In this document: positions 1-5,828 of the stretch, piece by piece
How the letters are laid out: each line of letters opens with the position of its first letter
Numbering within the stretch: the first letter of the stretch is position 1
NCBI GenBank assembly: GCA_019237435.1
Contig: JAFAHB010000254.1
Location: forward strand, 1-5,975
DNA length: 5,975 bases
From: Vulcanimicrobiota bacterium
GTDB taxonomy: Bacteria > Vulcanimicrobiota > Vulcanimicrobiia > Vulcanimicrobiales > Vulcanimicrobiaceae
Reading direction: 5' to 3'
The notes under the pieces: generated by a model
Told to the model about the DNA's origin: nothing
What the model saw: only the letters and a program-made list of their open reading frames with translations
The model's database searches: none
Program-made: the position numbers and the translations under genes

Positions 1-977
1 CGCCGAATTGCAACCTCTTGGTCCGATCCTGTGGGCAGCACGGTCACCGCGGAAGATCCGACATCGAGCGTCTTGCCGTAATCGGCGGACCTCACTACGG
101 CGGTAACACCTTCCGTCAACGGAATTGCTGTCACCGAGGCCGGCAAATTCGGGCCGGCGCCTTCAACGATCACATGGCACTTGCCCGCATCGATTAGCGC
201 CAACAGCATCGGCGGAATTTCGCTGTCTTTATTGATGACGAGACTCATTGGTACGGCCCGTTTTGCGGTACCGTAGATCGGCGACCCGGTTTCGTTGTCG
301 AAACTCATGCCGTAAAAACCGGACTCTATGCTTGAAGGCAAGCCGCGGTACTTGATCGACAGCGTGCTTGGCGTGAAGATAGTGCCATAAACCAACGGCG
401 TGCGATAATACGGCTGCAAAACGCTGTCGATGCCGCCGGCTTCGTCACTGGTGAGCGGCCGCGACACGCGAAGATCTATAACCCCCTTCGTGTTGGCGGT
501 GTCGCGCACGAATTCGTCAACTGTAGAGTCCGTGCCGGTGTTATTTGAGGCAAATGCGGCCGGGTCTCCGATCCGTAGGATTGCGACGCCGTTTTGCATT
601 TGCGATGTAAATTCGGGCCCCGTCGGCTTAGAATCGGTCGCGGCCGGTGCGACGATGCGAGTCGCCGGATCATGAAGAGCAGCAAGCATTTGCTCCACGG
701 CGTTGGCGTACTCGGCAGTCGACCCGGCGGCTTCGATCGCTCCGATATTCTTCGCGAACGCCTCGTCCCAATTGAAGTCCGAATTTCCGACGACGTCCGG
801 ATCGAAGTACTCGATGGCACCCCAAAGCCGCGAAACGGCGACGATGCGATCGGCGGACCGCACATCGGTCGAGCTGGACGCGGCAGCCCCGAGCGACGGC
901 TGGAAGCACAGACCGACGCAGGTAAAGCAGAGCAAGGACCTCAGCCCGCCGCCAACGAGTCGGCCAGTCCGTTTCAT
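1..977 (-). CDS. Exported S41 family (CtpA/tail-specific protease-like) protein, C-terminus cut off by the left edge
   Basis: This frame is open from ATG at 977 to the left edge: 325 complete codons with no stop. Residues 1-35 look like a Sec signal peptide: basic KRTGR start, hydrophobic stretch around residues 14-25, then small residues (SLGAAASS) suited to signal peptidase I. Residues 47-107 match the helical N-terminal domain of S41 proteins: RLWGAIEYFDPD at 50-61, NWDEAF at 69-74, and LHDPATR at 101-107 where the family has L-x-D-S-H-T-R. Residues 131-170 (VAILRIGD, then GVIDLR) match the protease core, and 243-273 (PMSLVIN to HVIVEG) match the strand-helix-strand that normally carries the nucleophile. 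The usual N-x-G-T-A-S-A-A-E pattern is replaced by N-K-D-S-E-I-P-P-M (249-257), so the serine position holds isoleucine in a simple alignment. It may be a divergent or inactive homologue. It lies 69 bases downstream of gyrA on the same strand. The family call is good; substrate and activity are unknown. Confidence 0.72.
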   Translation of the reverse strand, partial: MKRTGRLVGGGLRSLLCFTCVGLCFQPSLGAAASSSTDVRSADRIVAVSRLWGAIEYFDPDVVGNSDFNWDEAFAKNIGAIEAAGSTAEYANAVEQMLAALHDPATRIVAPAATDSKPTGPEFTSQMQNGVAILRIGDPAAFASNNTGTDSTVDEFVRDTANTKGVIDLRVSRPLTSDEAGGIDSVLQPYYRTPLVYGTIFTPSTLSIKYRGLPSSIESGFYGMSFDNETGSPIYGTAKRAVPMSLVINKDSEIPPMLLALIDAGKCHVIVEGAGPNLPASVTAIPLTEGVTAVVRSADYGKTLDVGSSAVTVLPTGSDQEVAIR

Positions 978-982
978 GTGAA

Positions 983-990
983 CCCTCCCC
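983..990 (-). promoter_or_regulatory. Ribosome binding site of the S41-like gene
   Basis: On the minus strand GGGGAGGG lies five bases before the ATG at 977. This is the strongest Shine-Dalgarno-like sequence in the window. It supports this start codon, and so the signal peptide that follows it. Confidence 0.7.
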
Positions 991-1000
991 GGCCGAGATG

Positions 1001-1026
1001 ACGGCATCGTGCCGCCGTTATGCCGT
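1001..1026. other. Hairpin-forming inverted repeat between gyrA and the S41-like gene
   Basis: ACGGCAT (1001-1007) and ATGCCGT (1020-1026) are perfect 7-base inverted arms around a 12-base loop. They sit in the 69-base gap after the gyrA stop codon. No run of T follows on the minus strand, so this is not a convincing intrinsic terminator. It could be an mRNA 3'-end stabiliser, a processing site or a protein-binding site, or it could be chance. Confidence 0.35.
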
Positions 1027-1046
1027 GTGGATCGCTACTCGCCTAA

Positions 1047-3560
1047 TCATAACTCCGTTTGCTGCGGTTCCCCTGTGATCTCGGTGATCTGCTTTGCTTG
1101 TTTGCCGAGGTTCGTGATCGCGATGACCTCGTCACCCTCACCCAAGCGCTGCAGCCGGACACCCTTTGCGTCGCGGCCGGTCTTGCGAATGTCCCCGACT
1201 TTCAACCGAATCACCTGATTGCCCGACGTGATCATCAAGACCTGATCGTCGGGCGCGACGAGAATTTGGTCGAGTACCTGCCCGATGTCGTCGCGCTGCC
1301 TCGCAAAGGCTTTCACGCCTTTGCCGCCGCGCGAGGTATGGCGGTACTCCGCGATCGGCGTACGTTTGCCGAATGCGAGTGACGTCACGAGCAAGACTTC
1401 GCGCCGGTCGTCTTCGACGACGTCCATCGCGACGACGGTATCGCCCTTCTCGAGCGTCATCGCCTTGACGCCGCGCGCGACGCGTCCCATCGGCCGCACG
1501 TCCTTCTCGTTGAAGTGCACGGCCATGCCCTGCGTGGATCCGAGAATGATGTCGCGCGAGCCATTCGACAGATCGACGGCGAGCAGCTCGTCGCTGGGAT
1601 CGAGATTGATCGCGATGAGGCCGTTGCGCCGCACGTTGGCGAACTCACTCAGCTTGGTCTTCTTGATGACGCCGTGTCTCGTCACCATCACGAGATACCG
1701 TTCACCCTCGAAATGGCGAACCGGAAAGACGGCGGTCACGTGTTCGCCCGGGGGCAGCGTCAGCAAGTTGACGAGCGCGGTGCCGCGCGCTTGACGGGTG
1801 GTGTCGGGGATCTCGTACCCCCGCAACCGATAGACGCGTCCCAAGTTCGTAAAGAAAAGCACGTGGTCGTGCGTCTTGGTTACGAAGAAATTCCGCACGA
1901 CATCCTCGCGTTTGAGATTTGAGATTCCGGTCACCCCGCGGCCTCCGCGACTTTGCGTTCGGAACGTGTCGACGGTGACGCGTTTGATGTACCCGCCGAC
2001 CGTATAGGTTACGACGACGTCGATGTTCGGCGTGATCTGCTCGATCGAAAGTTCGTCTTCCGCCGGTTCCACGAGCGTGCGTCGCGCGTCGCCGTAACGC
2101 TTTTTGACGTCGAGCGTTTCGTTCTTGACGATCGACGCGATGCGGCGCGGGCTCCGCAATATGTCCTGCAGCTCGGCGATCGTCTTGATCAACTCGGCAT
2201 ACTCGTCCTCGATCTTCTTTCGCTCGAGGCCGACGAGCGTGCGCAATCGCATGTCGACGATCGCTTGCGCCTGAACGTCGCTGAGCTCGAAACGTTTCGA
2301 CAGCCGCTCCTTGGCCTCGTCGGTCGTTTGGCTCCCGCGCACGATCTCGATGACCTCGTCGATGTGGTCGAGCGCGATGCGATAGCCTTCGAGCAGATGC
2401 GCGCGTTCTTCGGCCTTGCGTAGATCGTATGCCGTGCGCAGCGTAATGACGTTCTTGCGATGGGCGATGAAGTGTTCGAGCAGCTGCTTGAGCGTAAGCA
2501 CTTGCGGCTCCAGCGGCACCGAGCCGCCCCTCGACTCCGCTCGGGGCGACGCGACTGGGACGAGGGCGAGCATGTTGAAACCGAACGTCGCTTGCAGCGG
2601 CGTGTGCTTGAAAAGTTGATTGAGCACGATCTTCGGCGTCGCGCTCTTCTGCAGCTCGATGACGACGCGCATGCCCTTGCGATTCGACTCGTCGTCCATG
2701 CGCGCAATTCCCACGATCCGTTTCTCCGCGTACGCTTCGGAGATCGCCTCGACGATGCGTCCCTTGTAAACTTGATACGGAATTTCCGTGATGACGATCT
2801 TGTGCTTGCCGCGCTCTTCGATAATCTCGGCCTTGCCGCGAATCGTTATCGAGCCGCGGCCGGTCTTGTAGGCCTCGCGAATCGCTTCGTGGCCTAAGAT
2901 CGTCCCGCCGGTCGGAAAATCCGGCCCCGTGACGATCGCGCAGAGATCGTCGTCGCTCGTCTTGGGGTCGTCGATCAGCGCTGCGATCGCGTCGGCAATC
3001 TCGTTGAGGTTGTGGGGCGGAACGTTCGTCGCCATACCGACGGCGATTCCGCTGGAGCCGTTGACGAGCAGCTGCGGGAGGCGGCCGGGCAGAACGCTTG
3101 GCTCGACGCCTTGATTGTCGAAATTCGTAACGAATGGAACGGTCTCTTTATCGATGTCGGCCAGGACGTCGAGCGCAGTGCGCGCGAGCCGCGCCTCGGT
3201 GTAGCGGTACGCGGCCGGCGGATCCGGATCGATCGAGCCGAAGTTGCCGTGTCCGTCCACAAGCGGATACCGCAGCGTAAAATCTTGAGCCATGCGTACG
3301 AGCGCGTCGTAAACCGAACCGTCGCCGTGCGGGTGGTAGCTCTTGAGGACCTCGCCGATGATTCCGGCGCATTTGCGATGCTGCTTGCTGGGGTCGAGAC
3401 CCATCTCGCGCATCGCGTAGAGAATGCGCCGCTGGACCGGTTTGAGACCGTCGCGCACGTCGGGAAGCGCGCGCGACGCGATGACCGACATCGCATACGA
3501 GAGATAGCTCTCTCGCATCTCATCTTCGACGTTGACCTGCGCTACGATATCGTTGTTCAA
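1047..3560 (-). CDS. gyrA: DNA gyrase subunit A
   Basis: GyrA is the breakage-reunion subunit of gyrase (A2B2), the type IIA topoisomerase that introduces negative supercoils using ATP hydrolysed by GyrB. The protein is 837 residues, near the family's usual 800-880. The winged-helix domain carries [10 protein letters not shown] (19-28), [15 protein letters not shown] (31-45) and YHPHGD (75-80). The catalytic tyrosine is Y120, preceded by R119, in [25 protein letters not shown] (164-179) is typical of the family. The C-terminal beta-pinwheel starts near residue 505 and contains the GyrA box QSRGGRG (536-542), which marks gyrase rather than topoisomerase IV; SRGGKG (743-748) is a later blade repeat. 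The start is TTG: an in-frame TGA lies two codons upstream, and starting at the next ATG (codon 15) would lose conserved N-terminal residues. Two oddities: Gly81 occupies the position of E. coli Ser83, and residues 335-351 contain an extra loop encoded by a palindromic repeat. gyrB is not in the window. Confidence 0.98.
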   Translation of the reverse strand: MNNDIVAQVNVEDEMRESYLSYAMSVIASRALPDVRDGLKPVQRRILYAMREMGLDPSKQHRKCAGIIGEVLKSYHPHGDGSVYDALVRMAQDFTLRYPLVDGHGNFGSIDPDPPAAYRYTEARLARTALDVLADIDKETVPFVTNFDNQGVEPSVLPGRLPQLLVNGSSGIAVGMATNVPPHNLNEIADAIAALIDDPKTSDDDLCAIVTGPDFPTGGTILGHEAIREAYKTGRGSITIRGKAEIIEERGKHKIVITEIPYQVYKGRIVEAISEAYAEKRIVGIARMDDESNRKGMRVVIELQKSATPKIVLNQLFKHTPLQATFGFNMLALVPVASPRAESRGGSVPLEPQVLTLKQLLEHFIAHRKNVITLRTAYDLRKAEERAHLLEGYRIALDHIDEVIEIVRGSQTTDEAKERLSKRFELSDVQAQAIVDMRLRTLVGLERKKIEDEYAELIKTIAELQDILRSPRRIASIVKNETLDVKKRYGDARRTLVEPAEDELSIEQITPNIDVVVTYTVGGYIKRVTVDTFRTQSRGGRGVTGISNLKREDVVRNFFVTKTHDHVLFFTNLGRVYRLRGYEIPDTTRQARGTALVNLLTLPPGEHVTAVFPVRHFEGERYLVMVTRHGVIKKTKLSEFANVRRNGLIAINLDPSDELLAVDLSNGSRDIILGSTQGMAVHFNEKDVRPMGRVARGVKAMTLEKGDTVVAMDVVEDDRREVLLVTSLAFGKRTPIAEYRHTSRGGKGVKAFARQRDDIGQVLDQILVAPDDQVLMITSGNQVIRLKVGDIRKTGRDAKGVRLQRLGEGDEVIAITNLGKQAKQITEITGEPQQTEL
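2525..2550 (+). repeat. Palindromic repeat element inserted in frame within gyrA
   Basis: CGCCCC (2525-2530) and GGGGCG (2543-2548) are inverted arms. Allowing a two-base TC bulge on the left arm, the stem extends to eight pairs (left arm continuing GA, right arm beginning TC) around a six-base loop. Read on the plus strand the core is CCCCTCGAC, TCCG, CTCGGGGCGAC, closely matching the element in tsaB (CCCTTCGAC, GGG, CTCAGGGTGAC). In gyrA it is read antisense, encoding roughly SPRAESRGG (338-346). The surrounding segment is about 14 residues longer than the usual GyrA loop, where a short turn such as DGQ links ALV to the LTLK helix. I infer an inserted dispersed repeat that was tolerated because it kept the frame. 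Confidence 0.68.
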
Positions 3561-3561
3561 T
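3532..3561 (+). promoter_or_regulatory. Possible sigma-70-type promoter for the tsaE operon, inside the 5' end of gyrA
   Basis: TTGACC (3532-3537) matches five of six bases of a -35 box. TTCAAT (3556-3561), 18 bases later, matches four of six bases of a -10 box. Transcription would begin near 3568, leaving a leader of about 18-20 bases before the tsaE ATG at 3587. The 26-base spacer is too small to hold both divergent promoters, so at least part of each must overlap the opposite gene. The sequence match is moderate. I saw no convincing promoter for gyrA in the corresponding region of tsaE. Confidence 0.3.
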
Positions 3562-3563
3562 AA

Positions 3564-3569
3564 TCACCT
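3564..3569 (-). promoter_or_regulatory. Ribosome binding site supporting the TTG start of gyrA
   Basis: On the minus strand AGGTGA lies three bases before the TTG at 3560-3558. The spacing is a little short but acceptable. The nearby upstream ATG (3578-3576) is in another frame and reaches a stop after six codons, so it cannot start gyrA. Confidence 0.5.
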
Positions 3570-3586
3570 ACACTCATGCCACTGCA

Positions 3587-4009
3587 ATGCAACTGCGTGT
3601 AACTCTTCCCACTGAGCAAGACGTCGGCAAATTTGCCGCCGCCTTCGCGCGCGTCTTACATCCCGGCGACGTCGTAGCGCTCGGCGGACCCGTCGGATCG
3701 GGCAAGAGTACCTTGGTTCGCGCCATCGTCCGAGCGCTTCACGGCTCCGATCAGAGCGCCAGCCCCAGCTTTACGTTCCGCCACCGCTACGACGGCGATC
3801 CGCCGATCGAGCACATCGACTTCTATCGCATCGACGATCCGCGCGAATTAGTCGAGCTGGGCCTGGAAGAGGCGCTCGACGGCCGTTCGATCGCGCTGAT
3901 CGAGTGGTGGCGCAACGCGCCTGAGGCTATTCCGCCGCGTCGGTACGAAATCGAAATTGAGGGCGCGGGAGACGAGCCACGTAAGCTTTTTCTTCGCGCA
4001 TCGCAATGA
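3587..4009 (+). CDS. tsaE: tRNA t6A37 threonylcarbamoyladenosine biosynthesis ATPase TsaE
   Basis: TsaE (YjeE) is the small P-loop ATPase that binds the TsaB-TsaD complex and is required for repeated rounds of threonylcarbamoyl transfer to A37 of ANN-decoding tRNAs. The protein is 140 residues, usual for the family. Walker A is GPVGSGKST (34-42), with lysine at 40. The family more often has G-A-G-K-T here, but GSGKST is a valid P-loop. [11 protein letters not shown] (58-68) is the family's S-P-T/S-F switch segment. HIDFYRID (76-83) and LIEWW (104-108) supply the acidic residues D78 and E106 expected near the nucleotide and Mg. No good Shine-Dalgarno sequence precedes the ATG; the upstream ATG at 3576 is out of frame and stops quickly. 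It is the first gene of the plus-strand operon, and its stop overlaps the tsaB start (ATGA). Confidence 0.95.
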   Translation: MQLRVTLPTEQDVGKFAAAFARVLHPGDVVALGGPVGSGKSTLVRAIVRALHGSDQSASPSFTFRHRYDGDPPIEHIDFYRIDDPRELVELGLEEALDGRSIALIEWWRNAPEAIPPRRYEIEIEGAGDEPRKLFLRASQ

Positions 4010-4728
4010 CGGTTCTTGCCGTGGACGGGGCGCTGGGAGCCTTTTCGGCCGCGATCGCACGCGACGGTCAAATCGTGGCCGCGGATTGCGAGGCCGGCGC
4101 AATCGCGCTCGAGCGGGGACTCGCGATGATCGAAAGCGTCTTGCACCGAGGTCACGTCGCGCCGGCGCAGATCGTGCGGCTGGCGGTGGGAATCGGTCCC
4201 GGCAGCTTCACCGGCTTGCGCATCGCGATTACATACGCGAAGTCGCTCGCTTTCGTTTGGAAGCGACCTCTCGTGCCGATCGACTCCTTCGATCTGCTGG
4301 AGTACGGCGGCAACTTCGACCGAGTGCTCAGCGTCGTCGTGGGCCGTCCAGGCGTCATCTCCGCCCGTTATCGCGCCGGCTCGGCGGTGCGCCGAGCGTC
4401 GGGTCGCATCGGCGAGGTGCTCGATGAGGTGCTTGCGGGGGTTGTCCCCCTTCGACGGGCTCAGGGTGACAACCGACAGCCTCAGGGTGACGTCGCTCGG
4501 GGTGACGCTGCACGAGGCGAGGCGGCGCTGAGCGTGGTGGGGGCGCCGAAGGACGTGCTGGACGCACTCGCCGAACGCGCTATTATCGTGCGCGTTTACG
4601 ACCCCGCCGTGACGCCAGCCGCAGCGGCCGCTGCTGTGGCGGCGGGGACGCGCGATCCTGCCGTAAGCCTGCACGAAGTACGCGCCGACTACGGCGAACT
4701 TCCCGCGGCCAAACAGCCGATTTTTTAG
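4006..4728 (+). CDS. tsaB: tRNA t6A37 biosynthesis protein TsaB (TsaD dimerisation partner)
   Basis: TsaB (YeaZ) is an ASKHA-fold, catalytically inactive paralogue of TsaD. It forms the TsaB-TsaD heterodimer that, with TsaE, makes t6A37 on tRNA in the cytoplasm. The N-terminus [20 protein letters not shown] (2-21) matches the family's opening L-A-x-D-T/G strand pair. The signature [13 protein letters not shown] (62-74) is diagnostic, and [11 protein letters not shown] (88-98) fits the next strand and helix. The His usually found in the H-S-x-x-L helix is absent ([13 protein letters not shown], 34-46), as in some divergent members. The protein is 240 residues, slightly long because residues 146-172 are a low-complexity linker with AQGD, PQGD and ARGD encoded by palindromic repeats. 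An alanine-rich helix (204-213) follows. The ATG overlaps the tsaE stop by four bases, implying translational coupling. rimI starts 15 bases after the stop. Confidence 0.93.
   Translation: MTVLAVDGALGAFSAAIARDGQIVAADCEAGAIALERGLAMIESVLHRGHVAPAQIVRLAVGIGPGSFTGLRIAITYAKSLAFVWKRPLVPIDSFDLLEYGGNFDRVLSVVVGRPGVISARYRAGSAVRRASGRIGEVLDEVLAGVVPLRRAQGDNRQPQGDVARGDAARGEAALSVVGAPKDVLDALAERAIIVRVYDPAVTPAAAAAAVAAGTRDPAVSLHEVRADYGELPAAKQPIF
4441..4506 (+). repeat. Palindromic repeat plus two extra half-copies, in frame within tsaB
   Basis: GTTGTCCCCC (4441-4450) and GGGTGACAAC (4464-4473) are inverted arms with nine of ten pairs, around a TTCGAC...GCTCA centre. The core, CCCTTCGAC, GGG, CTCAGGGTGAC, has the same bulged stem as the element in gyrA. 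CTCAGGGTGAC occurs at 4460-4470, again at 4481-4491, and as CTCGGGGTGAC at 4496-4506. The offsets of 21 and 15 bases are both multiples of three. The reading frame is kept and yields AQGD, PQGD and ARGD. The translated segment (residues about 146-172) sits between DEVLAG and AALSVVGAP, where TsaB proteins normally have a short linker. I infer insertion of a dispersed element followed by local duplication. Confidence 0.75.
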
Positions 4729-4743
4729 GGCTTCATTACCACC

Positions 4744-5295
4744 ATGAAAATGGAGCTCGACAGGCCGGAGCGGCGGCCCAGCGGACTTACGATTCAGCCG
4801 ATGGCGACGGCGGACGTCGCATTAGTGACGCGCATCGAGCGCGCGTCGTTCTCGACGGTCTGGCCATCCGACGCATTCTATAACGAGCTCAGCACGAATA
4901 AGCTCGCGCATTACTTCGTCGGGCGATACGACGGTCGCGTCGTCGCGTACGGCGGGATTTGGGTGATTCTCGAAGATTCGCACGTCACGACGCTGGCCGT
5001 CGACCCGGAGTACCGTGGCCGGGGCTTCGGCGAAGTGCTGCTGCTGCGTTTGATTGACGAAGCCGTCGATCGTGGCGCGGCTTGGATCACGCTCGAGGTG
5101 CGCGAGAGCAACGCGGTCGCCCAGCGGCTCTATCGCAAGTACGGCTTCACGACCGTAACCATGCGTACCGGCTACTATACCGACGACAACGAGAGCGCCC
5201 TCATCATGTGGGCCGGCAGCTTACGCAGCGAACTCTATCGCAACCGGCTGCGCGTCTTGCGCGCGCGGGTCGAGGGCGGCATCGAAAGCGAGTGA
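4744..5295 (+). CDS. rimI: RimI-like GNAT N-terminal protein acetyltransferase
   Basis: RimI transfers acetyl from acetyl-CoA to protein alpha-amino groups, classically ribosomal protein bS18, and often has broader specificity outside enterobacteria. The protein has 183 residues. Residues 15-45 (LTIQPMATADV, then IERASFSTVWPSDAF) match the RimI N-terminus, where the I-E-x-x-S/C-F-x-x-x-W pattern is typical. The acetyl-CoA motif is VDPEYRGRGFG (86-96). By comparison with the enterobacterial enzyme, the general base would be E118 in LEVRESN and the acid Y130 in RLYRKYGF. GYYTDDNESALIMW (143-156) is the usual C-terminal signature. About 27 residues follow it, many of them arginines (157-183), a longer tail than in E. 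coli RimI. The ATG at 4744 has no clear ribosome binding site; ATG at 4750 or 4801 are alternatives. It overlaps yqeK by four bases (GTGA). The sequence alone does not exclude another GNAT substrate. Confidence 0.9.
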   Translation: MKMELDRPERRPSGLTIQPMATADVALVTRIERASFSTVWPSDAFYNELSTNKLAHYFVGRYDGRVVAYGGIWVILEDSHVTTLAVDPEYRGRGFGEVLLLRLIDEAVDRGAAWITLEVRESNAVAQRLYRKYGFTTVTMRTGYYTDDNESALIMWAGSLRSELYRNRLRVLRARVEGGIESE

Positions 5296-5828
5296 CGTTT
5301 ACGGAACTGGCGCGTAAGGTTCGCGAGCACGTCGGTCAGGAGCACCGGTACGCTCACAGCGTGCGCGTCGCCCGCTGCGCGGACCTGCTGGCTCGAGTTC
5401 ACGGGGTCGACAGGCGTAAGGCGCGCCTCGCCGGCATGCTGCACGATCTCGCGCGCCTCTACTCGCCGCAGCGGCTAGTGGCCGAGTCTGAATCGCGCGG
5501 GTTTTCGATTGGAGCGGCGGAGCGCGAGCATCCCACGCTGCTTCACGCGCGGCTCGGAGCCGCCTTGGCGCGGGAACAGTTCGGCGTCGAGGACCCGGAG
5601 GTGCTTTCCGCAATCGAGAAGCATACGCTGGGCGATGAAAGCATGTCGGACCTCGACTGCGTCGTTTATCTCGCCGACTCGCTCGAGCCGCATCGGAAAT
5701 TCGCCGAACGCGCCGAGCTTTGGGACCGCGCGCTTCGCGATCTGCGCGGCGCGACGAAAGAGACGATGCGGCTGACGGCGATTCATCACGCCCAAAAGCG
5801 CACGGGGGTTCCGGCATCCGCGAGTTGA
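5292..5828 (+). CDS. yqeK: YqeK family HD-domain hydrolase (symmetrical Ap4A hydrolase)
   Basis: YqeK proteins are HD-superfamily metalloenzymes that cleave diadenosine tetraphosphate symmetrically to two ADP, limiting this stress nucleotide in bacteria lacking ApaH. The GTG start at 5292 overlaps the rimI stop (GTGA) and gives 178 residues, close to the usual 185-200. The frame extends upstream, but that part only shadows rimI. HRYAHSVRVA (18-27) supplies the first metal histidine, H22. GMLHDLAR (48-55) is the HD motif, H51-D52. HPTLLHARLGA (80-90) is the family's H-P-x-x-L-H-G segment with H80 and H85. IEKHTLGDESMSDLD (108-122) contributes H111, and VVYLADSLEPHRKF (124-137) is the highly typical Y-L/I-A-D-x-L/I-E-P-x-R motif with D129. 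All expected metal ligands are present. yqeK is commonly followed by rsfS, as here. No nadD is visible upstream, although it often precedes yqeK elsewhere. Confidence 0.93.
   Translation: MTFTELARKVREHVGQEHRYAHSVRVARCADLLARVHGVDRRKARLAGMLHDLARLYSPQRLVAESESRGFSIGAAEREHPTLLHARLGAALAREQFGVEDPEVLSAIEKHTLGDESMSDLDCVVYLADSLEPHRKFAERAELWDRALRDLRGATKETMRLTAIHHAQKRTGVPASAS

Noticed and set aside
476..865. Minus-strand frame of 129 codons overlapping the S41-like gene in another frame
   Set aside because: It is serine-, arginine- and proline-rich out-of-frame translation of the real gene, and its start lies inside that gene with no ribosome binding site.
594..1001. Plus-strand frame of 135 codons opposite the S41-like gene
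   Set aside because: The minus strand has a signal peptide, a strong ribosome binding site and S41 similarity over the same bases. The plus frame has no supporting features.
3012..3563. Plus-strand frame of 183 codons opposite the start of gyrA
   Set aside because: It is a shadow of the conserved gyrA N-terminus, with arginine- and valine-rich low-information sequence and no motif.
3576..3602. ATG at 3576 as an upstream start or small leader peptide before tsaE
   Set aside because: It is out of frame with tsaE and reaches TAA after eight codons. Without a ribosome binding site or any regulatory peptide pattern it cannot be supported.
4355..4567. Minus-strand open frame of 70 codons with peptides such as CHPEPVEG
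   Set aside because: It lies antisense to tsaB. The recognisable peptides come from translating the palindromic repeat backwards, a known source of spurious proteins in repeat-rich genomes. The frame has no ribosome binding site or family of its own.
3823..4674. Minus-strand open frame of 283 codons opposite tsaE and tsaB
   Set aside because: Both plus-strand genes have clear family motifs, and the antisense frame shows none. Long antisense frames are expected in GC-rich DNA.
4706..4726. Small hairpin (CGGC, six-base loop, GCCG) followed by six T at the end of tsaB, like a terminator
   Set aside because: The stem is only four pairs, it lies within the last codons of tsaB, and rimI begins 15 bases after the stop in what looks like a continuous operon. 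It is too weak to call a terminator.
5082..5291. Upstream extension of the yqeK frame to an ATG at 5082
   Set aside because: The added 70 residues only shadow rimI in another frame and match nothing in YqeK. The GTG at 5292 gives the usual length and the four-base overlap.
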